Positions 1 to 8,226 of a DNA stretch of 49,619 nucleotides are shown here, one piece after another; the first letter of the stretch is position 1, and the number at the start of each line of letters is the position of its first letter. The position numbers and the translations under genes are program-made. The stretch lies in contig JAKPAN010000088.1 in the NCBI GenBank assembly GCA_029779475.1, positions 1-49,619 of the forward strand. Direction: 5' to 3'. Under the pieces are notes generated by a model. It had not been told where the DNA came from. It saw only the letters and a list, made by a program, of their open reading frames with translations, and did no database searches. Source of the stretch: Pseudomonadota bacterium. Its GTDB lineage: Bacteria > Pseudomonadota > Gammaproteobacteria > Xanthomonadales > Rhodanobacteraceae.

Positions 1-26
1 CAGCGGAAATTAACGCTGCGCCACGC

Positions 27-656
27 TCAACGATTGCGCGGCGCCGCGTTGTCGGACGGCGTGAGGAGCAGCACATAGGGCGCCGTCGAAGCCGATTGCA
101 CGTGACGCGCCCCGGAACGCGGATCGAACGACGGCACGAGCAGCGTTTCCATGCCGTAGCTCGCCGGCGCCGCATCAAGCGGCGCATTCGGCACGAGCAG
201 CGGCGGACGCACGTCGCCGACGCCGAACGTGGTCGTCGTGGCGGCGGCGGGCGCAACCGCAATCGAAGGGCCGGCTGCGATGGGCGTCGCACGTGCGAAT
301 GCGGGCTGCGACGGCGCTGCCGGCGATTCGCCGGCCGGCCGCGTGGCGACCAGCGCAGCCACCGCCACCGACGCCGCGATCGCACCACCCGCGCCCCAGC
401 GCAGCACGCGCTGCGCCATGCGCGGACGAACCGCCAGCGCTGGCGTCGCGATCGCACCCATCACCGATTCGGCGAAACCGTCGCGCATCAGCACGGGATG
501 CTCGCGGCGCAGCACCTGCGCGGCGAACTGGTAACGCGCCCAGCGCTGGGCGACGTCCGGATCGCGTTCCGCACGCGCGAGCACGAAGCGCGCCTGGTCG
601 CCCGCCAGTTCACCGTCCATCAACGCCGAAAGTTGTTCGTGGATCTGATCGTTCAT
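27..656 (-). CDS. rseA: Sigma-E anti-sigma factor RseA-like
   Basis: Predicted membrane-bound anti-sigma factor of 209 aa that would hold sigma-E at the inner membrane until envelope stress triggers its cleavage. The N-terminal anti-sigma domain (about residues 1-75) carries the family-typical start QLSALMDGEL. One hydrophobic segment lies at about residues 88-105. The remaining roughly 100 residues are an Ala/Pro-rich periplasmic tail with little recognisable homology. The start overlaps the stop of the sigma factor gene by 4 nt (ATGA), the classic rpoE-rseA arrangement. Downstream partners such as rseB or a DegP protease would lie beyond the window edge and are not visible. The N-terminal assignment is secure; the tail is too divergent to assign. 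Confidence 0.9.
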   Translation of the reverse strand: MNDQIHEQLSALMDGELAGDQARFVLARAERDPDVAQRWARYQFAAQVLRREHPVLMRDGFAESVMGAIATPALAVRPRMAQRVLRWGAGGAIAASVAVAALVATRPAGESPAAPSQPAFARATPIAAGPSIAVAPAAATTTTFGVGDVRPPLLVPNAPLDAAPASYGMETLLVPSFDPRSGARHVQSASTAPYVLLLTPSDNAAPRNR

Positions 657-1246
657 GGCGCTTTCTTTCCTTCCGACAGCAGCGGGCGCAACTTTTCGTC
701 GATCGCCTCGCGGGCGCGGAAGATGCGTGACCTGACCGTACCGATCGGACAGTTCATCGCTTCCGCGATTTCCTCGTAGCTCAAGCCGTCGACCTCGCGC
801 AGCGTGATCGCGACCCGAAGCTCTTCGGGCAGCTCTTCGACCGTGGAAAACACGGTTCGTTCAATTTCCTGGCGCATGAGTTCGCGCTCGGGCGTCGCGG
901 ACTCGTGCAGGCGCGTGGCGCCGTCGAACTGCACGGCGTCCTCGACGGCAATGTCCTCGGTCGGTGGGCGGCGCCCTTGCGAGACGAGATGGTTCTTCGC
1001 CGTGTTGATCGCGATGCGGTAGATCCAGGTGTAGAACTGGGCATCGCCGCGGAACGAGCCGATCGCGCGATAGGCGCGCACGAACGCTTCCTGGGCGACG
1101 TCCTGGCATTCGCTCCAGTCGTTGACGTAGCGGGAAATGACGCCGACCAGCTTGTGCTGGTACTTCCTGACGAGAAGGTCGAACGCGCGGTTGTCGCCCT
1201 TCTGCACGCGCTCGACGAGCGCCCTGTCCAAGTCGCTTTCGCCCAT
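653..1246 (-). CDS. rpoE: RNA polymerase sigma factor RpoE (ECF, sigma-E)
   Basis: Extracytoplasmic-function sigma factor of 197 aa, directing transcription of envelope-stress genes. Region 2 spans about residues 20-90, including DVAQEAFVRAYRAIGSFRG and the -10-binding FYTWIYRIAINTAKN. Region 4 spans about residues 130-185 with the helix-turn-helix GLSYEEIAEAMNCPIGTVRS. Length and motifs match the RpoE/AlgU group rather than other ECF groups. It is followed by the overlapping rseA gene. A sigma-E-like promoter lies about 45 bp upstream (1290-1316), consistent with autoregulation. Confidence 0.96.
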   Translation of the reverse strand: MGESDLDRALVERVQKGDNRAFDLLVRKYQHKLVGVISRYVNDWSECQDVAQEAFVRAYRAIGSFRGDAQFYTWIYRIAINTAKNHLVSQGRRPPTEDIAVEDAVQFDGATRLHESATPERELMRQEIERTVFSTVEELPEELRVAITLREVDGLSYEEIAEAMNCPIGTVRSRIFRAREAIDEKLRPLLSEGKKAP

Positions 1247-1289
1247 TCGGGCCCTACCCCTTCTTCATATGCGCGTGCAGGCATGCCGC

Positions 1290-1316
1290 TTCGACAGCGC
1301 CGCCGTAGGAAAGTTC
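1290..1316 (-). promoter_or_regulatory. Candidate sigma-E promoter of rpoE-rseA
   Basis: On the minus strand a -35 element GAACTT (1311-1316) is followed after exactly 16 bp by TCGAA (1290-1294). This resembles the sigma-E consensus GGAACTT-N15/16-GTCAAA/TCTGA. Transcription would start roughly 38 nt before the rpoE start codon. The -35 matches well; the -10 is less conserved. No start site has been mapped. Confidence 0.55.
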
Positions 1317-1327
1317 GCGCCGCCCGC

Positions 1328-3922
1328 TCATGCGGGCCGCGCGCCGCCCGCACCGAGCAGGCGCGCGCGCTCCTTGAGCAGGTTGTCGAAGCTGGCCACC
1401 GACAGCGGCCGGCAGAACAGGAAGCCCTGCAACACGTCGCAGCCTTCGTTGCGCAGGAATTCGAAATGTTGCTCGGTCTCCACGCCCTCCGCAACGACTT
1501 CGCAATTGAGGCTATGCGCCATCGACAAGGTCGCGCGCACGATCGCCTCGTCGTCGGGATCGAGGCCGATGTTGCGCACGAAGGCCTGGTCGATCTTGAT
1601 GCGGTCGGCCGGGAATCGCTTGATGTAGTCGAGCGAGGATTGCCCGGTGCCGAAGTCGTCGATCGAGACGCCGCAGCCCATGTCGCGCAGGGCATTGAGC
1701 GTCTCGATGAGGTTCGGGATCGACTTCACGTTGATGCTTTCGGTCACCTCGAGATCGAGCTGGCGTGGGTCGAGGCCGGTCTCGTGCAGCACCCTCCCGA
1801 CCGTCTGCACGAGGCCGGGCTGACGCAGTTGCAGTGGCGACAGGTTCACGCCCAGGCGCAGCGCCAACCCGTATTCCCGCTGCCAGCGCCGCGCCTCGCG
1901 GCAAGCCGCGGTGAGCACCCACTCGCCGATCGGGATGATGAGGCCGGTGTCCTCGGCGAGCGGCACGAAGAAGCCGGGCGAAATCATGCCGAGTTCGGGA
2001 TGTTCCCAGCGCAGCAGCGCCTCCATGCCGACGATGTCCTCGCTGCGCGCATCGACCTGCGGCTGGAAGAACACGCGCAACTCGCCGTTGCGTTCGGCCT
2101 GGCGCAATTTGGACTCGAGCGCGAGGCGCTGGCGGTGCGATTCCTCGGATACCGCGACATAGGCCTGGAAATTGTTGCGGCCCATGCCCTTGGCCGAATA
2201 CATCGCCACGTCGGCCTGCTTGAGCAGGCGTTCGGCCTCGACCGCGTCGTCCGGATAGAAACTCAAGCCGAGCGAGGTGGTGATGCTCAGTTCCAGTCCG
2301 TCGGCGAGCTGCAACGGCACTTCCATCGCGCGCACGATTTTTTCGGCGATGCGCAACACATCGTCGCGCTGCACGATGTGACGCAGGATCAACGTGAATT
2401 CGTCGCCTGCGTAGCGCGCCACCGTGTCCGTGCCGCGCACGTTCGACTTGAGCCGCTGCGCCACCGCGATCAGCACCTGGTCGCCGACGGCGTGGCCGAG
2501 CGAATCGTTGATCGTCTTGAAGCGGTCGACGTCGACGAAGACGACCGCGAGCATCTCGCCGCCGCGATGCGCCTCCGCCAGCGCCGAATTCAGGCGATCG
2601 TTGAACAGCAGTCGGTTCGGCAACCCGGTCAGCGGATCGCGCAAACCGTCGGAACGGCCTTGCGCGCGCGCATGGCGCAATTCGAGTTCTGCGCCTAGCG
2701 CGCGCGCAAACAGGCGCATGCCGGTGACGACCGACGGATCCGCGACCAGCGCCTCGCGCCGCGCCGCGAGCAGCGCACCCACGCAATCGTTGCGCTCGCC
2801 GCGCACGGGCATGCCGAGCACGCATTCGAAGCCGCGTTCGCGCAGCAGCGGATCGGTGACCGGCGCGGCCCACGCATGCGCCGGCAACAGGACTTCCTCG
2901 CCCCCTAGCAGCGCGCGCGACAGGCCGTCGCAATTCGCATCGACGCCGTCGTCAAGATCGAATCGCCGGTATGCACCGACGATCTTCGACTGCGACGTCG
3001 CATCCGGTGCGGCCTCGATCGCCAGGACGAGATCGGCGCCGAGCCAGTCGGCCACGCCTTGCACGATCGCCTCGGCGGTGTCGCGCGATTCGTCGCGCGT
3101 GGCGCCGAGCAGCGCCGCCATCGTCTCCTGCAGGCGGCTCAGCTCGCCGATCTCGCGGAACGTGTAGAACTGCACGACGCGATCTTCGTGCATTGCGTTG
3201 CGGATGCTCACGTCGACCGGATACGAGTTGCCGCCCGCGCGCGGCTTGCGCACGCGCAGCTGGACGCTGCTCTCGTTGGCAAGCCGCGTCGCGATCTCGC
3301 GCCGCTGTTCCGGCGCAACGACGAAGTCGTAGCCGCCGATGTCGCTGCCGACGAGTTGTGCGCGTGCGTGGCCTGAGCGGCGCACGAAGGTATCGTTGAC
3401 ATCGAGGATGCGGCCGCTCGCCGGATCGACGAGCGCGAGTTCGTCGAGGCTGCCGTCGAACGCGAATCGATAGCGATCCACGACCGGCGCCGCCGGAGCG
3501 ACGGCGCGCGGCTCCTCGACGGGCCGTTCCGCCAGCGCCGCGAGCAGGCTGGCCTGCGCATCGGCCGGCCGCACCGGGCCGGACAGCCATTCCCTGATGC
3601 AGTCGGGAAATCCGGCGCGATTCCGCCCGTCGCCGACCGCGCCGACGATGCCGATGATGGGAATCGCGCGGCGCGCATGGGCCAGCAGTTCGGCGCAGAA
3701 CGCGGTGGCTTCGCGGACGTCTTCGGAAAATTCGATGAAGGCGAAATCGATGTTGATGCCCGGTCCGAGGAATTCGCGCGCCTGGGCGATGTCCTTGGCC
3801 GAATAGATTTCGTCGAAAGCGTGCTGGTCGAGCACGTCGAACAACACGCGGCGATCGCCGCGATCACCGGCGACGATCAGCGCAGAACCCTGGCCCTGAC
3901 CTTCCGGAAGCGCCGCGCTCAT
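1328..3922 (-). CDS. REC-like/PAS/GAF/GGDEF/EAL cyclic-di-GMP protein
   Basis: Soluble 864-aa protein predicted to make and/or break cyclic di-GMP. In order: a degenerate receiver-like domain (about 12-130); a PAS domain (about 150-262); a GAF-like region (about 275-415); GGDEF (about 425-590) with the signature degenerated to AGDEF (505-509) and an RxxD inhibitory-site motif (R496, D499); and EAL (about 600-850) with EALL (634-637), DDFGTG (755-760), KID (776-778) and AEGVET (811-816). The EAL motifs look intact, so phosphodiesterase activity is likely. Cyclase activity is uncertain because the first Gly of GGDEF is Ala. No membrane segment is seen. The start overlaps the upstream small gene by 4 nt, so the two are probably co-translated. 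Confidence 0.93.
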   Translation of the reverse strand: MSAALPEGQGQGSALIVAGDRGDRRVLFDVLDQHAFDEIYSAKDIAQAREFLGPGINIDFAFIEFSEDVREATAFCAELLAHARRAIPIIGIVGAVGDGRNRAGFPDCIREWLSGPVRPADAQASLLAALAERPVEEPRAVAPAAPVVDRYRFAFDGSLDELALVDPASGRILDVNDTFVRRSGHARAQLVGSDIGGYDFVVAPEQRREIATRLANESSVQLRVRKPRAGGNSYPVDVSIRNAMHEDRVVQFYTFREIGELSRLQETMAALLGATRDESRDTAEAIVQGVADWLGADLVLAIEAAPDATSQSKIVGAYRRFDLDDGVDANCDGLSRALLGGEEVLLPAHAWAAPVTDPLLRERGFECVLGMPVRGERNDCVGALLAARREALVADPSVVTGMRLFARALGAELELRHARAQGRSDGLRDPLTGLPNRLLFNDRLNSALAEAHRGGEMLAVVFVDVDRFKTINDSLGHAVGDQVLIAVAQRLKSNVRGTDTVARYAGDEFTLILRHIVQRDDVLRIAEKIVRAMEVPLQLADGLELSITTSLGLSFYPDDAVEAERLLKQADVAMYSAKGMGRNNFQAYVAVSEESHRQRLALESKLRQAERNGELRVFFQPQVDARSEDIVGMEALLRWEHPELGMISPGFFVPLAEDTGLIIPIGEWVLTAACREARRWQREYGLALRLGVNLSPLQLRQPGLVQTVGRVLHETGLDPRQLDLEVTESINVKSIPNLIETLNALRDMGCGVSIDDFGTGQSSLDYIKRFPADRIKIDQAFVRNIGLDPDDEAIVRATLSMAHSLNCEVVAEGVETEQHFEFLRNEGCDVLQGFLFCRPLSVASFDNLLKERARLLGAGGARPA

Positions 3923-4407
3923 GTCACCCAGCGCCCGTCACGAAGGCGCGGACGCTGCGACGCTTGCGTGCGCGACGACATCGCCGCGTACAGGCCGTCG
4001 AGTTCCTCCGGCAGTTCGACATGTTGGCCGATGAACACGGCCTTGCGCTCGCTGCGCATCGTCATGCGCGAGATGCGGCGCAGGAACAGCGTTTCGGCGG
4101 GCTTGAGGTAGGCGTCGAAATCGACGAACAGGTAGATGCCGAAGTGCATGCTCTGCAGCACGTAGCGCAACGCGTCGGCGAGGCGCTTGGTGCCGGGCAC
4201 GTAGAGCCCCGTCTCACGCAGCGGCGCGATGCCGCCGTCGGCGTCCCAGGCGTAGATCGAAGTGCCGGCGCGGATCGCGAGCACGCGCATCTGAGCGAGC
4301 AGGTCGGCCGGGCTGTCGGTGTCGAGCGCGACCACGTGCTGTGGCGACTGCACGATGCTTTCGAGGAGTTTCTGGACGATCGACAGCTCGGTCTTGGTTT
4401 CGCTCAC
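3919..4407 (-). CDS. Small protein resembling the Ycf46 N-terminal domain
   Basis: A 162-aa soluble protein with a GTG start, chosen because GGAG sits 6-7 nt upstream and the reading frame upstream is only antisense to the beta-oxidation gene. Segments such as HVVALDTDSPADLL, AGTSIYAWDADGGI, YLFVDFDAYL and SERKAVFIGQHVELPEELD follow the order seen in the N-terminal, non-ATPase part of Ycf46-type AAA proteins. No Walker motif or AAA module follows. Its stop overlaps the start of the GGDEF/EAL gene (ATGA), implying a shared function, perhaps as an input partner. The family link is from memory of sequence patterns and is moderate; the role is unknown. Confidence 0.75.
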   Translation of the reverse strand: MSETKTELSIVQKLLESIVQSPQHVVALDTDSPADLLAQMRVLAIRAGTSIYAWDADGGIAPLRETGLYVPGTKRLADALRYVLQSMHFGIYLFVDFDAYLKPAETLFLRRISRMTMRSERKAVFIGQHVELPEELDGLYAAMSSRTQASQRPRLRDGRWVT

Positions 4408-4425
4408 GCGCTTCTCCGGGCCGCA

Positions 4426-4458
4426 TTGACCCGATGCACAGCTTGCCCGGATTATAAC
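4426..4458 (+). promoter_or_regulatory. Weak sigma-70-like elements upstream of the fadJ-like gene
   Basis: TATAAC (4453-4458) is a good -10 element 32 bp before the start codon at 4490. The nearest -35 match, TTGACC (4426-4431), is 21 bp away, longer than ideal. The region is the divergent spacer between the Ycf46-N-like gene and the beta-oxidation gene. Confidence 0.3.
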
Positions 4459-4489
4459 TGTCCCGACGCCACATTCCGCGGAGCCGAAC

Positions 4490-6535
4490 ATGTTCGAAGG
4501 ACTGCGTTTCCAGCACTGGCAGGCCGAGCAGGACAGCGACGGCATCGTCGTGCTCACGCTCGACCGCGCCGGCAGTTCGGTCAATGCGCTGTCGCGCGCC
4601 GTGATCGACGAGTTGTCCGAGATCGTCGAACGCCTATCGTTCGAACCGCCCAAGGGCGTCGTCGTGCGCTCGGGCAAGGCGAGCTTCATCGTCGGCGCCG
4701 ACATCAAGGAATTCGAGGGCTTCGGGAAGTCGGGCACGGTGCAGGACGCGCTCGAAAACGGCCAGCGTGTGTTCCAGCGCCTCGCCAGGCTGCCCTGCCC
4801 GACCGTCGCCGCGATCAACGGCGTGTGCATGGGCGGCGGCACGGAACTCGCGCTCGCCTGCCGCTTCCGCGTCGCCACGCGCGATGCGTCGACGCGCATC
4901 GCGCTGCCCGAGGTCAAGCTCGGCATCTTCCCGGGTTGGGGCGGCTCGGCGCGGCTGCCGTACCTCATCGGCGCGCCGGCCGCGCTCGAATTCATGCTCA
5001 CCGGCCGCGCTGCGTCGGCCGAGAACGCAAAAGCGCTCGGCATCGTCGACGTGCTGACTTCGCCCGAACTCCTCGTCGAATCGGCGAAGGAGCTGATCCG
5101 CCATCCGCGCACGCGGCCGCTCAAACAGCGCGCGCTCGCTTGGGCGACGAACCTGTGGCCGGTGCGGCAGATCCTCGCGCCGATCCTCGTCAAGCAGACC
5201 GCGGCGAAAGTGCGCAAGGAGCAATACCCCGCGCCGTTCGCGCTCATCGAAACCTGGCGCCGCGGCGGTGGCCTCGTGCAGCGCCTGCGCAACGAAGCGC
5301 GCGCCGTCGCGAAACTCGCGGGCACGCCGACCGCGCGCAACCTGATCCGCGTGTTCTTCCTGCAGGAGCGCCTCAAGGGCCTCGCCGGCGGCGCCGAGCA
5401 CGGCATCAAGCACGTCCACGTCGTCGGCGCGGGCGTCATGGGCGGCGACATCGCCGCGTGGTGCGCGCTGCGTGGCTTCGAGGTGACGCTGCAGGACCGC
5501 GAGATGAAATTCGTGCAGCCTGCGCTCGATCGCGCCAAGGCGATGTTCGAGAAGAAGCTGAAAACGCCCGAGCGCATCCAGCCCGCGCTGGCGCGGCTCA
5601 AGGCCGACGTCGAAGGCAACGGCGTCGTCGACGCCGACCTCGCGATCGAGGCGATCTTCGAGAACGCGCAAGCCAAGGAAGATCTCTACAAGAACGCCGA
5701 GCCGAAGATGAAGGCCGACGCGCTGCTGGCGACGAACACGTCGAGCATCCCGCTCGACGAATTGCGCAAGACCGTGCAAAAGCCCGGGCGTTTCCTCGGC
5801 CTGCACTATTTCAATCCGGTCGCGCTGATGCCGCTCGTCGAGATCGTGCGCCAGGACGAACTCGATCCCGCCGTCGAGAAGCGCGCGCTCGCGTTCTGCA
5901 AGGCGCTCGACAAGCTGCCGGTGCCGGTCGCGGGCACGCCGGGCTTCCTCGTCAACCGCACGCTGATGCCGTACATGCTCGAAGCGGCGCGCGCCTACAG
6001 CGAAGGCATTCCCGCGCCGGTCATCGACAAGGCGGCGAAGAAGTTCGGCATGCCGATGGGGCCGATCGAACTCGCCGACACAGTCGGACTCGATGTCGCC
6101 GCATCGGTCGGCGCCGAACTCGGACCGTTCCTCGGCCTCGACATTCCCGCCTCGATCGGCGACCTCGCGAAAAACGGCAAGCGCGGCAAGAAGGACGGCG
6201 AAGGCTTCTACAAGTGGGTCGACGGCCGGGCACAGAAACCCGAAGTCGATCCGAACTACGTCGCGCCCGACGACCTCGAAGACCGCATCATCCTGCCGCT
6301 CATCAACGAAGCCGTCGCCTGCCTGCACGACCGCGTCGTCGACGATGCAGAACTGCTCGATGCAGGACTCATCTTCGGCACCGGCTTCGCGCCGTTCCGC
6401 GGCGGCCCGATCCAGTACGTGCGTGACACGGGCGCGGATGCACTCGTCGCGAAACTCGAAAGCCTCGCTGCGAAATACGGCGAACGCTTCAAGCCGCGGC
6501 CGGGTTGGGACAATCCGTCTCTGCGCGGCGGCTAG
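4490..6535 (+). CDS. fadJ: Enoyl-CoA hydratase/3-hydroxyacyl-CoA dehydrogenase (FadJ/FadB alpha type)
   Basis: Two-domain beta-oxidation enzyme of 681 aa that hydrates trans-2-enoyl-CoA and then oxidises the 3-hydroxyacyl-CoA with NAD. The N-terminal crotonase domain (about 1-200) has the oxyanion-hole stretch SFIVGADIKEF and catalytic Glu119 and Glu141 (in GGGTEL and LPEVKLGIFPGWGG). The dehydrogenase domain starts near residue 306 with the Rossmann motif GAGVMG (313-318) and the active-site segment LHYFNPV (His439). C-terminal repeats follow, including MPMGPIELAD and FAPFRGGP. No fadA-type thiolase gene is adjacent. It could equally be labelled fadB; without the thiolase partner the FadJ/FadB choice is unsettled. 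Confidence 0.93.
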   Translation: MFEGLRFQHWQAEQDSDGIVVLTLDRAGSSVNALSRAVIDELSEIVERLSFEPPKGVVVRSGKASFIVGADIKEFEGFGKSGTVQDALENGQRVFQRLARLPCPTVAAINGVCMGGGTELALACRFRVATRDASTRIALPEVKLGIFPGWGGSARLPYLIGAPAALEFMLTGRAASAENAKALGIVDVLTSPELLVESAKELIRHPRTRPLKQRALAWATNLWPVRQILAPILVKQTAAKVRKEQYPAPFALIETWRRGGGLVQRLRNEARAVAKLAGTPTARNLIRVFFLQERLKGLAGGAEHGIKHVHVVGAGVMGGDIAAWCALRGFEVTLQDREMKFVQPALDRAKAMFEKKLKTPERIQPALARLKADVEGNGVVDADLAIEAIFENAQAKEDLYKNAEPKMKADALLATNTSSIPLDELRKTVQKPGRFLGLHYFNPVALMPLVEIVRQDELDPAVEKRALAFCKALDKLPVPVAGTPGFLVNRTLMPYMLEAARAYSEGIPAPVIDKAAKKFGMPMGPIELADTVGLDVAASVGAELGPFLGLDIPASIGDLAKNGKRGKKDGEGFYKWVDGRAQKPEVDPNYVAPDDLEDRIILPLINEAVACLHDRVVDDAELLDAGLIFGTGFAPFRGGPIQYVRDTGADALVAKLESLAAKYGERFKPRPGWDNPSLRGG

Positions 6536-6558
6536 GGAAAGGTTCGATCGGATTGAGT

Positions 6559-6613
6559 CGCGTCTTCCGGCGCTCCTGCAGACGCAATGCTCGCGGGAGC
6601 GCCAAAAGACGCG
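6559..6613. repeat. Inverted pair of REP-like units (BIME-like)
   Basis: Two copies of a GGAGCGCC-NN-AAGACGCG unit face each other: 6596-6613 on the plus strand and 6559-6576 on the minus strand. They differ only in the central dinucleotide (AA versus GG) and are separated by 19 bp. Together they can form an 18-bp stem with a 2-nt internal mismatch. The location between convergent genes (fadJ-like and phoU) and the GGAG head are typical of REP/BIME elements, and the hairpin may also terminate transcription. Confidence 0.6.
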
Positions 6614-6646
6614 GCGTCAACGAACCAGACGAAACGAAAAAAACGC

Positions 6647-7354
6647 TCAATACGCCGCGCCGGCCTTCGCCAGCCCCGTGTGCCGCACGTCCTTGCCGCG
6701 CACGAGATACAGCACGAATTCACAGAGGTTCTTGCACCGGTCGCCGATGCGCTCGAATGAACGCGCGCACCACAAACGGTCGAGTTGAGCCGGGATCGCG
6801 TCGGGATATTCCTGCATGCGCGCGACGAGCGCGTCCTGCACGGAGCGATAGATGCGATCGACCTGCACATCGCGACGCAGGACGTCGTGCGCGAGCGCTT
6901 CGTCGAGCCGGACGAACGCGTCGAGCGCGCCGCGCAGCATGTCGCGCGTGGCCGCGCCGAGTTCTGCAAGCAATGCCATCACGTCGAGGTCGCCCTCTTC
7001 CGCGACGAGCCGCTCGCCGATGCGCGCGATGCGCTTGGCTTCGTCGCCGATGCGTTCGAGGTCGCCGAGCATCTTCATGACGGTGAGCACGAGACGCAAA
7101 TCCGACGCAGTCGGCTGGCGACGCGCGAGGATGAACGTGCATTGCTCGTCGAGCGCGACCTCGGACTGGTTGATGCGGCGTTCGCGCTCGCCGATCTGGG
7201 CGAGCGTGCCCGCATCGCGCGATTCGAGGATCGTCACCGCCGCCGCGATCTGCTCCTCGACGAGACCGCCCATCGCGAGCGCGCGCTTGCGCACGTCCTC
7301 GATCTCGGCGTTGAACTGCCGGGAAATGTGCTGGGAAAGATGCAGGCGATCCAT
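6647..7354 (-). CDS. phoU: Phosphate signalling protein PhoU
   Basis: Negative regulator linking the Pst transporter to the PhoR/PhoB two-component system; predicted cytosolic, 235 aa. The start at 7354 is chosen because the protein then begins MDRLHLSQHISRQFNAEI, which aligns directly with Escherichia coli PhoU; in-frame Met codons at 7378 and 7384 are alternatives. Two PhoU helical-bundle repeats are visible, each with a metal-binding type signature (ELERIGD-like LGDLERIGDEAKRIAR and FERIGDRCKNLCEFVLY). It lies 92 bp downstream of pstB on the same strand and is probably the last gene of the pst operon. Confidence 0.96.
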   Translation of the reverse strand: MDRLHLSQHISRQFNAEIEDVRKRALAMGGLVEEQIAAAVTILESRDAGTLAQIGERERRINQSEVALDEQCTFILARRQPTASDLRLVLTVMKMLGDLERIGDEAKRIARIGERLVAEEGDLDVMALLAELGAATRDMLRGALDAFVRLDEALAHDVLRRDVQVDRIYRSVQDALVARMQEYPDAIPAQLDRLWCARSFERIGDRCKNLCEFVLYLVRGKDVRHTGLAKAGAAY

Positions 7355-7446
7355 TTCTCGTGAAATCCGGTGTTCCATGGGCATGGCGCGGGGACTATAG
7401 CGGACGTTGCGTTACGCCAATGCGGCAACACCGTGCGCGCTGGCCG

Positions 7447-8226
7447 TCAATCGCCGCTGACGATCCGGCCCGTGATGAAGTCCTCGGTTTCGCGCCGGTG
7501 CGGGTTCGTGAAGATCGCATCGGTGTCGCCGAATTCAAGGACGCGGCCTTCATGCAGGAACGCCATCCAGCGCGACACGCGCGCGGCCTGCTGCATGTTG
7601 TGCGTGACCAGCACGATCGCGAAACGCGAAGCGAGTTGCAGCAGCAGCTCCTCGAAACGCAGCATCGCGGCAAGGTCGAGCGCCGATGCCGGTTCGTCGA
7701 GCAGCAGCACTTCCGGCTCGACCGCGATCGCGCGCGCGATGACCAGACGCTGCTGTTGGCCGAACGACAGGTCGAGCGCGCTGTCGTCGAGCCGGTTGGC
7801 GACTTCGTCCCACAGGCCGGCGACGCGCAATGCAGCCTCGATGCGATCGTCGAGTTCCGCACCACGCTTCAATCCGAACAGGCGCAGGCCGTAGCCGACG
7901 TTGTCGTGCACCGACATCGGGAACGGATTGGGTCGCTGGAATACCATGCCGACGCGCCGGCGCAATTCGCTCAGCGATGCGCCGCGCGCGTAGGCGTCGA
8001 GTTCGCCGACACGCACCGAACCTTGCACGCGCGCGCCGTCGATCTCGTCGTTGAGACGATTGAAACAGCGCAGCAGGCTGCTCTTTCCGCTGCCGCTGCG
8101 ACCGACGACAGCGGTGATGCAACGCGATGCGACATCGAGCGATGCGGCGTCGAGCACCTGCCGCGCGCCGTACCAGAGCGACACGTCGCGCGCGCTCAAT
8201 GCCACCGAAACGGGCGCCGCGTTCAT
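7447..8226 (-). CDS. pstB: Phosphate ABC transporter ATP-binding protein PstB
   Basis: Cytoplasmic ATPase of the high-affinity phosphate importer, 259 aa. Walker A GRSGSGKSS, Q-loop VFQRPNPFPMS (characteristic of PstB), Walker B VLLLDEPASALD and the H-loop VTHNM are all present. The ABC signature reads LSFGQQQ rather than the usual LSGGQQQ. The ATG at 8226 overlaps the pstA stop (ATGA). The upstream part of the reading frame is antisense to pstA and is not coding here. Confidence 0.95.
   Translation of the reverse strand: MNAAPVSVALSARDVSLWYGARQVLDAASLDVASRCITAVVGRSGSGKSSLLRCFNRLNDEIDGARVQGSVRVGELDAYARGASLSELRRRVGMVFQRPNPFPMSVHDNVGYGLRLFGLKRGAELDDRIEAALRVAGLWDEVANRLDDSALDLSFGQQQRLVIARAIAVEPEVLLLDEPASALDLAAMLRFEELLLQLASRFAIVLVTHNMQQAARVSRWMAFLHEGRVLEFGDTDAIFTNPHRRETEDFITGRIVSGD

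Noticed and set aside
905..2698. Long plus-strand open frame opposite rpoE and the GGDEF/EAL gene
   Set aside because: It is antisense to well-conserved proteins, has His/Arg-rich low-complexity composition and no recognisable domain; such frames are expected in GC-rich DNA.
4408..5676. N-terminal extension of the Ycf46-N-like protein into the fadJ-like gene
   Set aside because: The extension is antisense to conserved crotonase-domain sequence; a GTG with a ribosome-binding site exists at 4407.
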